Below, one piece after another: positions 27,803-35,904 of a stretch of DNA of 64,000 nucleotides (position 1 is the stretch's first letter; the number at the start of each line of letters is the position of its first letter). Source of the DNA: JAGVIE01 sp964520905 (GTDB taxonomy: Bacteria; Bacteroidota; Ignavibacteria; UBA10030; SZUA-254); assembly GCA_964520905.1 (NCBI GenBank), contig CAZFQL010000010.1:1-64000 (forward strand), read 5' to 3'. The notes beneath the pieces are model-generated. The model was not told the origin of the DNA and made no database searches. It saw only the letters and a list, made by a program, of their open reading frames with translations. The translations under genes were made by a program, and so were the position numbers.

Positions 27803-29227
27803 ATGAACTATCTAAGCTCTGAACTCTTTGCAATTGCACCAATAATTTCTATAACAATCGTATCACTTATCGTTTTGCTGGTAGAAGCATTAGTAAAACA
27901 GGGTGAGCGGCTAAGTTATTGGATTAGCGTGGTTGGTTTAGTTATTACTGCTTATGTTGCGATAGCAACAATGCCGCTAATCGGTACAGCATACAATAGG
28001 ATGGTTACGGTCGGTGGTTTCGGAAGTATGTTTGCCACACTATTCAGTATCGCGGCGCTATTAACGGTTGTGCTGTCGAGGGATTACCTCACAAAAGAGA
28101 ACGCGCACTTTGGAGAATTTTATCTTCTCATACTCTTCTCAACCCTCGGCATGATGCTTATGGCATCAGCCGCCGATCTTATCGTCCTCTTCCTGGGGTT
28201 GGAGTTAATGTCGATCTGCCTTTATGTGCTTGCAGGTTTCTTCCGCAAGCGCTTGTTGTCCAATGAATCGTCACTAAAATATTTCCTCCTCGGCGCATTT
28301 GCAACAGGTTTTCTACTTTACGGTATAGCCCTTCTTTATGGTGCATCGGGGACAACCAATATCGCACTTATCGTTCAAAATATTCCTGCAATTTCATATT
28401 CACCATTCTTCTGGGTTGGTATTGGGTTGCTGATGGTTGGGTTAGCATTCAAGGTTGGTGCAGTACCGTTCCATATGTGGATACCGGATGTGTATCAGGG
28501 CTCTCCGACTACAGTCTCCGGATTCATGGCAACCGGAGCTAAAGCCGCGGCATTTGCGGCATTCATTCTTTTATTCCTTCATCCCCAATCCGAAAACCCG
28601 GACCAAGTAAAAACCGTGCTTGCTGTTATTTCTGCAGCATCAATGATTGTTGGTAATATCATAGCCATCTCTCAATCGAACATTAAACGGATGCTGGCGT
28701 ATTCGAGCATCGCTCACGCCGGATATATGCTGGCAGGATTAGCGGCAGGTAATGATCTCGGACGAACAGGTATTCTATTTTATCTCGTCACATATACTTT
28801 CATGAACATAGGCGCCTTCGGTATTCTCTCGCTCCTCGAAAGGGAGGAAGAGAAGAATCTGACATTCGATGATTATGCCGGACTTGGCAGAAAGCGACCT
28901 TTCCTTGCGGCTTTGATGGCAATCTTCATGTTCTCTCTTGCAGGGATACCACCGTTTGCCGGGTTCTTCGGAAAATATTATGTCTTCGTCGCTGCCATTA
29001 ATTCTAATCTCACATGGCTTGCCATCCTCGGTGTACTGATGAGCGTTGTTTCGGTTTATTATTATCTCCGACTTGTGGTCGTGATGTACTTCCGCGAAGG
29101 AGAAATGATCATAACTGGAGGTATATCCAGGGCAAGCGTTGCAGTTCTCACTATTGCAGCGTTAGTTATTATAGAGCTTGGTATTTATCCGAGTTCTATC
29201 CTTTCCATAATCAACAATCTTTATTAA
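27803..29227 (+). CDS. nuoN: NADH-quinone oxidoreductase subunit N
   Basis: 474 residues, about 14 membrane helices; third antiporter-like subunit of complex I. Seen: FLGLELMSICLYVLAGF (conserved glutamate), the lysine helix AFKVGAVPFHMWIPDVYQGSPT, SNIKRMLAYSSIAHAGYMLAG and LAGIPPFAGFFGKYYVF. It lies 8.5 kb after nuoM instead of next to it. It needs its own promoter, which I could not identify with confidence. The nnr gene begins 4 bases after its stop. Confidence 0.95.
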   Translation: MNYLSSELFAIAPIISITIVSLIVLLVEALVKQGERLSYWISVVGLVITAYVAIATMPLIGTAYNRMVTVGGFGSMFATLFSIAALLTVVLSRDYLTKENAHFGEFYLLILFSTLGMMLMASAADLIVLFLGLELMSICLYVLAGFFRKRLLSNESSLKYFLLGAFATGFLLYGIALLYGASGTTNIALIVQNIPAISYSPFFWVGIGLLMVGLAFKVGAVPFHMWIPDVYQGSPTTVSGFMATGAKAAAFAAFILLFLHPQSENPDQVKTVLAVISAASMIVGNIIAISQSNIKRMLAYSSIAHAGYMLAGLAAGNDLGRTGILFYLVTYTFMNIGAFGILSLLEREEEKNLTFDDYAGLGRKRPFLAALMAIFMFSLAGIPPFAGFFGKYYVFVAAINSNLTWLAILGVLMSVVSVYYYLRLVVVMYFREGEMIITGGISRASVAVLTIAALVIIELGIYPSSILSIINNLY

Positions 29228-29231
29228 TTCC

Positions 29232-30812
29232 ATGGAAGTCGTCGTCACATCGGCTGAAATGCAAGCTTGTGATCGGTACGCAATCGACACACTTAAAATA
29301 CCCGGCTTAACTCTTATGGAAAATGCCGGTCGTGGGGTTGTCGAGATGATGGAAAAGCATTTCGGTTCGATGGCTGGTAAAACTGTTGTTATTCTATGTG
29401 GTAAAGGAAACAACGGTGGTGATGGCTATGTAGTAGCTCGCCATCTATTCAACCGCGGTGCGAAGGTTGTTGTTGGTGTTTTAGGAAAAGGATCTGAGAT
29501 AAAAGGTGACGCTAAAATCAACTATGAGAGCATTCAGAAAATTGCAGCGAAGTTTAAAAAAGGTGGAATGCTCCAGATTCAAGATTTAAAATCAAATAAG
29601 ACTTTAAGATTGCTCCCTCAAGCTGACATTGTTGTAGATGCGATTTTCGGAACAGGATTTTCCGGTGAGGTCCGAGAGTCATATAAGTCAGTTATCGAAT
29701 GGATTAATAAAGTGGACAGCAAGAAAGTTAGCGTCGATGTTCCCTCAGGTGTTAATGCAAACAATGGTGAGATTAGTAATGTTGCCGTGAAAGCCGATTT
29801 AACTGTAACAATGGCATTGAATAAAGTCGGCTTAATAGCTGGCGGTGGAATGTGTTGTGCCGGACAGGTTGAAGTTGTTGATATATCGATGCCGAAAGAA
29901 ATTGTTGCGCTTCAAAAACCAACGACATTCATTGTACACGGTGAAGATGTTCGGAAAGTATTGCCTGTCAGACCACTCAATGCACACAAGCATAGCGTTG
30001 GAAAAATATTCGTTCTTGCCGGTTCGCGCGGCTATACTGGAGCAGCGGCTATGACAGCAAGTTCGGCTATGCGTGCCGGTGCCGGAGCAGTAATATTAGG
30101 AACACCTAACTCTGTATATCCGATTCTTGCAAAGAAATTAACCGAGGTGATGGTTGAACCGCTTCCGGATACAGAGGAAGGAACATTGAGTCTCGCGGCG
30201 TTCGATAAAATACAAGAACACGTGCAATGGGCAGACATTATCATTTGCGGTCCGGGAATATCTCGTAACCGAGAAACTTGTCAGTTGATTTGGAGAATAA
30301 TATCCGAATGTGATAAGAAGATGCTCATGGATGCCGATGGGTTGAATAATCTTTCGGAAAAGATTTCATTATTAAAAAACCATCTTAGCAAGGAAATAAT
30401 AATTACACCGCACGCGGGAGAACTCTCTCGCCTTACCGGATTATCGGTAGTGGAGATTGAGAAAGATCGCGTAAGAATTGCAAGGCAAACAGCTAAGCAG
30501 TTCCGGCTTACACTTGTCCTAAAAGGCGCGCCGACTGTAACTGCAGACGAAACAGGAATGGTATATATTAATTCAACCGGCAATCCAGGTATGGCATCTG
30601 CCGGGATGGGCGATGTACTCTCAGGACTAATCGGTGGTCTGTGGGCGCAAGGTATGCATAAAACAGAATCAGCTTATTCAGGCGTTTACCTTCACGGCTA
30701 TGCAGGCGATCTTGCGATTAAAAAGTATGGGGAGAGAAGCTTACTTGCAATGGATGCTCACGATTTTGTTCCCCAATCTATCCTTGAGGTAGAAGGCGGC
30801 ATTGCATTGTGA
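29232..30812 (+). CDS. nnr: bifunctional NAD(P)H-hydrate repair enzyme
   Basis: 526 residues. N-terminal NAD(P)HX epimerase (about 1-215): ENAGRGV, then CGKGNNGGDGYVVARHL. C-terminal ADP-dependent dehydratase of the ribokinase fold (about 225-515): AGSRGYTGAAAMTASSAMRAGAG, MDADGLNN, TPHAGELSRLTG and NPGMASAGMGDVLSG, which holds the catalytic aspartate. Together they repair damaged NADH and NADPH. It follows nuoN closely and overlaps the VanZ-like gene by 4 bases, so the three are probably co-transcribed. Confidence 0.95.
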   Translation: MEVVVTSAEMQACDRYAIDTLKIPGLTLMENAGRGVVEMMEKHFGSMAGKTVVILCGKGNNGGDGYVVARHLFNRGAKVVVGVLGKGSEIKGDAKINYESIQKIAAKFKKGGMLQIQDLKSNKTLRLLPQADIVVDAIFGTGFSGEVRESYKSVIEWINKVDSKKVSVDVPSGVNANNGEISNVAVKADLTVTMALNKVGLIAGGGMCCAGQVEVVDISMPKEIVALQKPTTFIVHGEDVRKVLPVRPLNAHKHSVGKIFVLAGSRGYTGAAAMTASSAMRAGAGAVILGTPNSVYPILAKKLTEVMVEPLPDTEEGTLSLAAFDKIQEHVQWADIIICGPGISRNRETCQLIWRIISECDKKMLMDADGLNNLSEKISLLKNHLSKEIIITPHAGELSRLTGLSVVEIEKDRVRIARQTAKQFRLTLVLKGAPTVTADETGMVYINSTGNPGMASAGMGDVLSGLIGGLWAQGMHKTESAYSGVYLHGYAGDLAIKKYGERSLLAMDAHDFVPQSILEVEGGIAL

Positions 30813-31213
30813 GCAAGCATCTTAAGCATTTCTTAAGGTACCAATTTCCGGCAATTGGTTGGGCGATTATGATCTTTATCGTTTCATCCGTGCCGGCGAA
30901 ATACATTCCATCATATAAAATATTTCATTACGATAAACTGATACACATCTGCCTCTTCTTCATTTTCGGGGTGCTCGTTTATCGTGCGCTGGAGCCTTAT
31001 TCACAAAAAAATTCATTCAGTTGGGCAAGGATATTGTTTTCGATCTCCGTAGTAATCTTGTATGGTGTTCTCGATGAAATCCATCAAGGGTATGTTCCCG
31101 GTAGGACTATAGATATATGGGATGCTGCAGCCGATACGCTTGGTGGAATTCTTGCAGCATTAATCGTTTTCCTGAGGTACCTTCCCCGGCGGTCGGCTTC
31201 AAGAACTCAATGA
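30809..31213 (+). CDS. VanZ-like membrane protein
   Basis: 134 residues with four membrane segments: IGWAIMIFIVSSVPA, DKLIHICLFFIFGVLVYRAL, ILFSISVVILYGVLDE and AADTLGGILAALIVFL. The DEIHQGYVPGR motif followed by D-x-x-ADT is the VanZ family mark. Its start overlaps the end of nnr. Function in this family is poorly known; only some members affect glycopeptide resistance. Confidence 0.85.
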   Translation: MSKHLKHFLRYQFPAIGWAIMIFIVSSVPAKYIPSYKIFHYDKLIHICLFFIFGVLVYRALEPYSQKNSFSWARILFSISVVILYGVLDEIHQGYVPGRTIDIWDAAADTLGGILAALIVFLRYLPRRSASRTQ

Positions 31214-31255
31214 TTGTATTTTGGAAATCCTTACTAAAATCCGTACCTTAACATA

Positions 31256-32389
31256 GTGCAATTTGTTCTTGAAAATACAAGCGGCGATGCCCGCAGTGGA
31301 AGAATAATAACCGACCATGGAGTGTTCCAGACTCCAGCATTCATGCCGATAGGTACCCAAGGTTCTGTGAAGGCTATGACACCAGCAAGCCTTGAGGATA
31401 TTGGTGCGGAGATTATACTTAGTAATACGTATCATTTGTATTTACGACCCGGAGTTGAAATTCTTCATCAGTCCGGTGGGTTGCATAAGTTTATGAATTG
31501 GTGCCACCCTATACTCACCGACAGCGGCGGGTATCAAGTGTTTAGTTTGGCAGATCTCAGAAAGATTGAAGAAGAAGGTGTGCAATTTAGATCTCATCTT
31601 GACGGCTCGTTACATAAATTTACCCCGGAAAGTGTTGTTGATATTCAACGCTACATCGGTTCGGATATCATGATGGTTTTAGATGAATGTACTCCCTTTC
31701 CATGTGAAAAGGAATACGCTGTTAAATCGAATGAGATGACACTTCGCTGGGCAGAAAGGTGCCAGAATAGATTTCGTTCTTCAAAAGGTTTGTATGATCA
31801 TTCACAAACATTATTTGGGATTGTGCAGGGAAGCATTTATCCGGAGATACGGGAGCATTCAGCAAGAGTGTTAGCAGAAATGGATTTTGAAGGATACGCC
31901 ATCGGCGGATTAGCAGTCGGTGAACCAGCCGAACAGATGTACGAAATGGTTGAGGTTTGTAATAACATCCTCCCGCAAACCAAGCCGAGATATCTCATGG
32001 GTGTCGGGACACCGCAAAATCTACTCGAAGCTATAGATCGGGGAGTAGATATGTTTGATTGTGTTCTGCCTACAAGGAATGGACGCAACGCGCAGTTCTT
32101 TTCAAAAAATGGCACTATAAACATAACAAATGCGCGATACAAAGACGATTTTTCACCGATTGATCATGATTGCGGTTGTTATACCTGTAAAAATTTTACA
32201 CGGGCTTACATCCGGCATCTCTTTATGGTCAGAGAGATACTTGCTCTGCAACTTGCAACCATCCATAATCTTTATTATTATCAATGGTTGATGAGATTCT
32301 CCCGGCAGGCTATACGTGAGGACAGATTCGACGTTTGGAAGCAAGATCAGTTAAGAACATTACAACAAGAAGTACAAATTACAGTATAA
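31256..32389 (+). CDS. tgt: queuine tRNA-ribosyltransferase
   Basis: Exchanges guanine-34 for the queuine precursor in tRNAs with GUN anticodons. 377 residues from GTG 31256; this start gives the normal family N-terminus (QFVLENTSGDARSGRI...TPAFMPIGTQG). Seen: NTYHLYLRPG, active-site DSGGYQVFSL, the nucleophile region FDCVLPTRNGRN and the zinc ligands CGCYTC with a following His. The product would act on the tRNAs Asn, Asp, His and Tyr. yajC follows, a common pairing. Confidence 0.96.
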   Translation: MQFVLENTSGDARSGRIITDHGVFQTPAFMPIGTQGSVKAMTPASLEDIGAEIILSNTYHLYLRPGVEILHQSGGLHKFMNWCHPILTDSGGYQVFSLADLRKIEEEGVQFRSHLDGSLHKFTPESVVDIQRYIGSDIMMVLDECTPFPCEKEYAVKSNEMTLRWAERCQNRFRSSKGLYDHSQTLFGIVQGSIYPEIREHSARVLAEMDFEGYAIGGLAVGEPAEQMYEMVEVCNNILPQTKPRYLMGVGTPQNLLEAIDRGVDMFDCVLPTRNGRNAQFFSKNGTINITNARYKDDFSPIDHDCGCYTCKNFTRAYIRHLFMVREILALQLATIHNLYYYQWLMRFSRQAIREDRFDVWKQDQLRTLQQEVQITV

Positions 32390-32419
32390 ATATTTTTAAT
32401 TATTTAACAGGAGTTACAC

Positions 32420-32758
32420 TTGAATCTATATCATATAATCGCAATGTCACCACAAGGTCAGGGAGAGGGTGGTGGAATGTTCAGTACCCTTATCATGTTT
32501 GCATTGATCATATTAATTTTCTATTTCATGATTTTGCGCCCCCAACAGAAACGACAGAAAGAGCGCGAGAAAATGCTGAATGATGTTCAGAAGGGGGATA
32601 AGATTGTATCTGCAGGAGGTATTCACGGTACTGTTGTTGGATTGGAAGATAAATCACTGCTCGTACAAATCGCAGATAACGTAAAAGTAAAGTTGGAAAA
32701 ATCTGCGGTTTCATCAGTCATTCGCAGTAGTGCGGGTGATGTAGGAAAAACAAGTTAA
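32420..32758 (+). CDS. yajC: preprotein translocase subunit YajC
   Basis: 112 residues, part of the SecDF-YajC complex in the inner membrane. One membrane helix (MFALIILIFYFMILRP) followed by the family motif RPQQKRQKEREKML and KGDKIVSAGGIHGTVV. The TTG 32420 start is preferred to ATG 32444 because a CAGGAG site (32408-32413) lies 6 bases before it; the ATG has no such site. The N-terminus NLYHIIAMSPQGQ is also the usual type. Confidence 0.93.
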   Translation: MNLYHIIAMSPQGQGEGGGMFSTLIMFALIILIFYFMILRPQQKRQKEREKMLNDVQKGDKIVSAGGIHGTVVGLEDKSLLVQIADNVKVKLEKSAVSSVIRSSAGDVGKTS

Positions 32759-32770
32759 TAAACTTTCTTT

Positions 32771-34006
32771 TTGAATATCGTGAGTCGAGAACATTTTAAA
32801 TTCAGCGCTGTCGAAGATGCGATAAAGGATTTCCAGAAAGGAAAAATTGTTATCGTTGTTGACGATGAAGATCGTGAGAATGAGGGTGATTTTGTTTTCG
32901 CAGCTGAAAGATGTACTGCTGAAGCAATAAATTTCATGGCAAAACATGCTCGTGGCATCATTTGTGTCGCTTTGACTGATCAACGTACCCGGGAACTCTC
33001 ACTCGATCCTATGGTAGAAAGCAATACTTCTCTTCATGAAACGTCATTCACTGTTTCGGTAGATTACATCTATGGAACGACAACCGGTGTTTCTGCGCAT
33101 GATCGTAATTCAACAGTTCACGCGCTGACGGATCCCAAAACAAAGCCGAGTGAACTTGCCCGTCCCGGACATATCTTTCCGCTTAGAGCGATCGAAGGCG
33201 GTGTTCTCAGACGCGCAGGACATACTGAAGCAGTTATAGACCTGTGTAACTTTGCCGGTTTATATCCTGCCGGTGTTCTATGCGAAATTTTGAACGAAGA
33301 CGGTTCTATGGCTCGCGTTCCCGATCTGATGAATCTCGCTCAACATTTTCATCTCCACATAATCACCGTTCAGGATATAATTCAATACCGAACACAACGT
33401 GAAAAATTGGTTAAAAAGGTTGTATCAACGCGTCTTCCAACCAAGTACGGCAAATTCGATATCCATATTTACAAGAGCGATAATGATAATAAAGAACATA
33501 TCGCTCTCGTGAAAGGAGATGTTCATCCGGAAAAACCAATATTAGTCAGGGTTCACTCTGAATGTTTGACGGGAGATGTATTCGGATCAATGCGCTGTGA
33601 TTGCAACGACCAGTTAGTCGCGGCTCTCAAGATGGTTGAGAAAGAAGGCGCAGGCATCATTTTGTATATGAGGCAGGAAGGTAGAGGTATCGGTCTATCT
33701 AACAAAATCCGTGCGTACAAATTACAGGATGAAGGATTAGATACTGTTGAAGCGAATGAGAAATTGGGGTTTCGGCCCGATCTCCGTGATTATGGGATAG
33801 GTGCTCAAATACTCCGCGACTTGGGTGTGCGGCAAATGCGTCTTATGACGAATAATCCTAAGAAAGTAGTAGGATTACACGGTTATGGATTGGATATCGT
33901 TGAGAGAATTCCACTGGAAGCTTTGCCCCATGAGCATAATGAGAAATATCTCAGAACGAAGCGCGATAAGCTGGGACACCTGATTTTACTTGACCAGAAG
34001 TCTTAA
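32771..34006 (+). CDS. ribBA: bifunctional DHBP synthase / GTP cyclohydrolase II
   Basis: Carries out the two entry steps of riboflavin synthesis. 411 residues. RibB part (about 1-205): DDEDRENEGDFVF, HDRNSTVHAL, GHTEAVIDLCNFAG. RibA part (about 210-405): HSECLTGDVFGSMRCDC with the zinc cysteines, and RQEGRGIGLSNKIRAY. Start is uncertain: TTG 32771 and GTG 32780 are both in frame with no strong ribosome site; either gives a full domain. A clear terminator follows at 34064. Confidence 0.95.
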   Translation: MNIVSREHFKFSAVEDAIKDFQKGKIVIVVDDEDRENEGDFVFAAERCTAEAINFMAKHARGIICVALTDQRTRELSLDPMVESNTSLHETSFTVSVDYIYGTTTGVSAHDRNSTVHALTDPKTKPSELARPGHIFPLRAIEGGVLRRAGHTEAVIDLCNFAGLYPAGVLCEILNEDGSMARVPDLMNLAQHFHLHIITVQDIIQYRTQREKLVKKVVSTRLPTKYGKFDIHIYKSDNDNKEHIALVKGDVHPEKPILVRVHSECLTGDVFGSMRCDCNDQLVAALKMVEKEGAGIILYMRQEGRGIGLSNKIRAYKLQDEGLDTVEANEKLGFRPDLRDYGIGAQILRDLGVRQMRLMTNNPKKVVGLHGYGLDIVERIPLEALPHEHNEKYLRTKRDKLGHLILLDQKS

Positions 34007-34063
34007 GATTTTTCTTGCTTTTGTGATTTCCATGTTGTAGATTCATAATAGGTTTAAATAATC

Positions 34064-34099
34064 AGCCATCACCGAACAGTGTGATGGCTTTTATTTTTT
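34064..34099 (+). terminator. rho-independent terminator after ribBA
   Basis: AGCCATCAC (34064-34072) pairs perfectly with GTGATGGCT (34081-34089) around an 8-base loop, followed by TTTATTTTTT. Confidence 0.9.
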
Positions 34100-34145
34100 G
34101 AATTAACTATAGAGATATATACAAAGTTTTATCAACGGTGTTTGT

Positions 34146-34637
34146 ATGAGTGATAATAATAAAAACAACGGGGCTGTCTATCTAACTCGTGAGAGACTTG
34201 TAGAACTTGAGCACCAACTCCACGTACTCAAGCTCAAAGGAAGAGCAGAGATGGCTCAGAAAATTCACGAAGCTCGAAGTCACGGCGACCTTTCCGAGAA
34301 CGCCGAGTATAATGCCGCAAAAGAAGAACAACAGCATCTTGAATTGCGCATAGCAAAATTGGAATTAACATTGGCAAGAGCACAAATCATCGAAAGCAAA
34401 GATCTTCCGAACGATAAAGTGTATATACTCTCCAGCGTTAAATTAAAAGATTTGGAGTCGAAGGAATCAGTCACCTATATGCTTGTTTCACCTGAAGAAG
34501 CCGACTTCGAGAAAAATAAGATTTCCGTCAGTTCTCCTATTGGAAAAGGATTGATGGGAAAAACTCAGGGTGAGAAAATTAAAATTCCTGTGCCCGCCGG
34601 AACATTGGAATACGAAATACTCGAAATCACCCGCTAA
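34146..34637 (+). CDS. greA: transcription elongation factor GreA
   Basis: 163 residues. N-terminal coiled-coil hairpin with the two tip acidic residues in GDLSENAEYNAAKEEQ, then the C-terminal globular domain (VSPEEADFEKNKISVSSPIGKGLMGK). Rescues backtracked RNA polymerase by stimulating transcript cleavage. Lies behind the ribBA terminator; its own promoter was not identified. The CYTH gene follows after 21 bases. Confidence 0.95.
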   Translation: MSDNNKNNGAVYLTRERLVELEHQLHVLKLKGRAEMAQKIHEARSHGDLSENAEYNAAKEEQQHLELRIAKLELTLARAQIIESKDLPNDKVYILSSVKLKDLESKESVTYMLVSPEEADFEKNKISVSSPIGKGLMGKTQGEKIKIPVPAGTLEYEILEITR

Positions 34638-34658
34638 GTTGAATGAGTCTATCAACGG

Positions 34659-35171
34659 ATGCCTACTAACCTCGAGATAAAAGCCAGGATACCGAGCATT
34701 CAGTATGCAATAAATATTGCTGAAAAATTACCCGCCAGTTTCTCTACTGAATTAAATCAAACGGATACTTACTTTGTTGTACCTAAAGGCAGATTGAAAC
34801 TGAGGGAAATTAATAATTCGCAATGCGAACTGATATATTATACTCGAACAGAGACATCTAACGAACGATTAAGTGATTTTGAAATTTCTACTGTTACCGA
34901 TTCTATCAATCTTAAATCGATTCTGAAAATGGCTTATGGAGTTTCAGCCGCCGTACAGAAAAAAAGATTATTATATTTATACGGCACGACGCGAATTCAC
35001 ATAGATAATATCGATAGTCTTGGAGCATTCATCGAGTTTGAAGTTCCGGTCGAAACAGATCATCAAAAAGCACATAATATCATGCAATTCTTGATCTCTA
35101 AATTTCAAATTCAGGATGACAGTTTTATAAAGGAATCGTATATGGATTTGATACTCGATAAAGGTACATAG
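34659..35171 (+). CDS. CYTH-domain protein (class IV adenylate cyclase-like)
   Basis: 170 residues. Starts with the CYTH signature NLEIKAR (an ExK form of the ExExK motif), then QTDTYFVVPKGRLKLRE and, near the end, IDNIDSLGAFIEFEVPVE, whose acidic strand is conserved in the tunnel fold. Members cleave or bind triphosphates (adenylate cyclase, thiamine triphosphatase, inorganic triphosphatase). Which reaction is used here cannot be told. Confidence 0.85.
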   Translation: MPTNLEIKARIPSIQYAINIAEKLPASFSTELNQTDTYFVVPKGRLKLREINNSQCELIYYTRTETSNERLSDFEISTVTDSINLKSILKMAYGVSAAVQKKRLLYLYGTTRIHIDNIDSLGAFIEFEVPVETDHQKAHNIMQFLISKFQIQDDSFIKESYMDLILDKGT

Positions 35172-35253
35172 GACGGTAAATGATTTTGTCTTAAACAATG
35201 CCTAAATTCATTGAAAAGCTCGATAATAATTCAAATAAATCATAAGTATATAT

Positions 35254-35282
35254 TTGCGTAGAGATAGAAATTTAAGTATATT
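35254..35282 (+). promoter_or_regulatory. sigma70-type promoter for the tRNA cluster
   Basis: TTGCGT (35254-35259), a 17-base spacer and TATATT (35277-35282). The first tRNA begins at 35297, which fits a start around 35289. Confidence 0.7.
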
Positions 35283-35296
35283 TAATCCCATAAAAT

Positions 35297-35369
35297 GCGG
35301 GAATAGCTCAGTTGGTAGAGCGTCACCTTGCCAAGGTGAATGTCGCGGGTCCGAATCCCGTTTCCCGCT
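35297..35369 (+). tRNA. tRNA-Gly (GCC)
   Basis: Acceptor stem GCGGGAA with TTCCCGC, anticodon stem TCACC/GGTGA, loop TTGCCAA giving anticodon GCC. T-arm GGGTCCGAATCCC. The CCA end is not encoded. Confidence 0.97.
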
Positions 35370-35406
35370 CAATACAATGTCGAGACATCAAAATTTATGA
35401 TTGTTA

Positions 35407-35447
35407 CCCCGTCGCTTCCATCATCATAGGTGGCGGGGTTTGTTTTT
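35407..35447 (+). terminator. terminator after tRNA-Gly
   Basis: CCCCGTCGC (35407-35415) pairs over 9 bases with GTGGCGGGG (35430-35438) using two G-U pairs, then TTTGTTTTT. It would end transcripts between tRNA-Gly and tRNA-Cys, so the other three tRNAs may depend on read-through or another promoter. Confidence 0.75.
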
Positions 35448-35464
35448 GATTAAGGATAGAAGCT

Positions 35465-35536
35465 GGCGCCGTACCCAAGTGGTAAGGGAGAGGTCTGCAA
35501 AACCTTTATGCAGCGGTTCGAATCCGCTCGGCGCCT
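35465..35536 (+). tRNA. tRNA-Cys (GCA)
   Basis: Acceptor GGCGCCG with CGGCGCC and discriminator T, as required for cysteine. Loop CTGCAAA gives anticodon GCA. T-arm CGGTTCGAATCCG. CCA not encoded. Confidence 0.96.
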
Positions 35537-35627
35537 CAAGATCAAGTAAAAAGTAAAAATGCAAAATTAGAAATGGGAATAGCTTAATATTTTTTTACTT
35601 TTGCCTTTTTCATTTTGAATTGATTTC

Positions 35628-35713
35628 GCCGGGGTGGCGAAACTGGTAGACGCACAGGACTTAAAATCCTGTTTTCCGCAAGGAGAGTGTCGGTTCGATT
35701 CCGATCCCCGGCA
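35628..35713 (+). tRNA. tRNA-Leu (TAA)
   Basis: Acceptor GCCGGGG with CCCCGGC, anticodon stem CAGGA/TCCTG, loop CTTAAAA giving anticodon TAA. 86 bases with a long variable arm (TTTTCCGCAAGGAGAG), as expected for leucine. CCA not encoded. Confidence 0.97.
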
Positions 35714-35728
35714 CAACGGATTAACGTG

Positions 35729-35802
<74 letters not shown>

Positions 35803-35867
35803 CAAGAAAGGATGAATTTGCTTTCAGAATAAATCTCGAAAATATATATCGTATTATTTATTTCTGA

Positions 35868-35892
35868 AATCGGATTTGCTCCGATTTTTTTT
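35868..35892 (+). terminator. terminator between the tRNA cluster and thrS
   Basis: AATCGGA (35868-35874) pairs with TCCGATT (35880-35886) around TTTGC, followed by a run of eight T. It lies 12 bases before thrS, so it could also act as a leader attenuator, but no T-box-like sequence is seen. Confidence 0.85.
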
Positions 35893-35904
35893 ATTGAATT
35901 TAAT

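Noticed and set aside
35868..35904. T-box leader for thrS
   Set aside because: The hairpin is a plain terminator; the AGGGTGGNACCGCG motif is missing.
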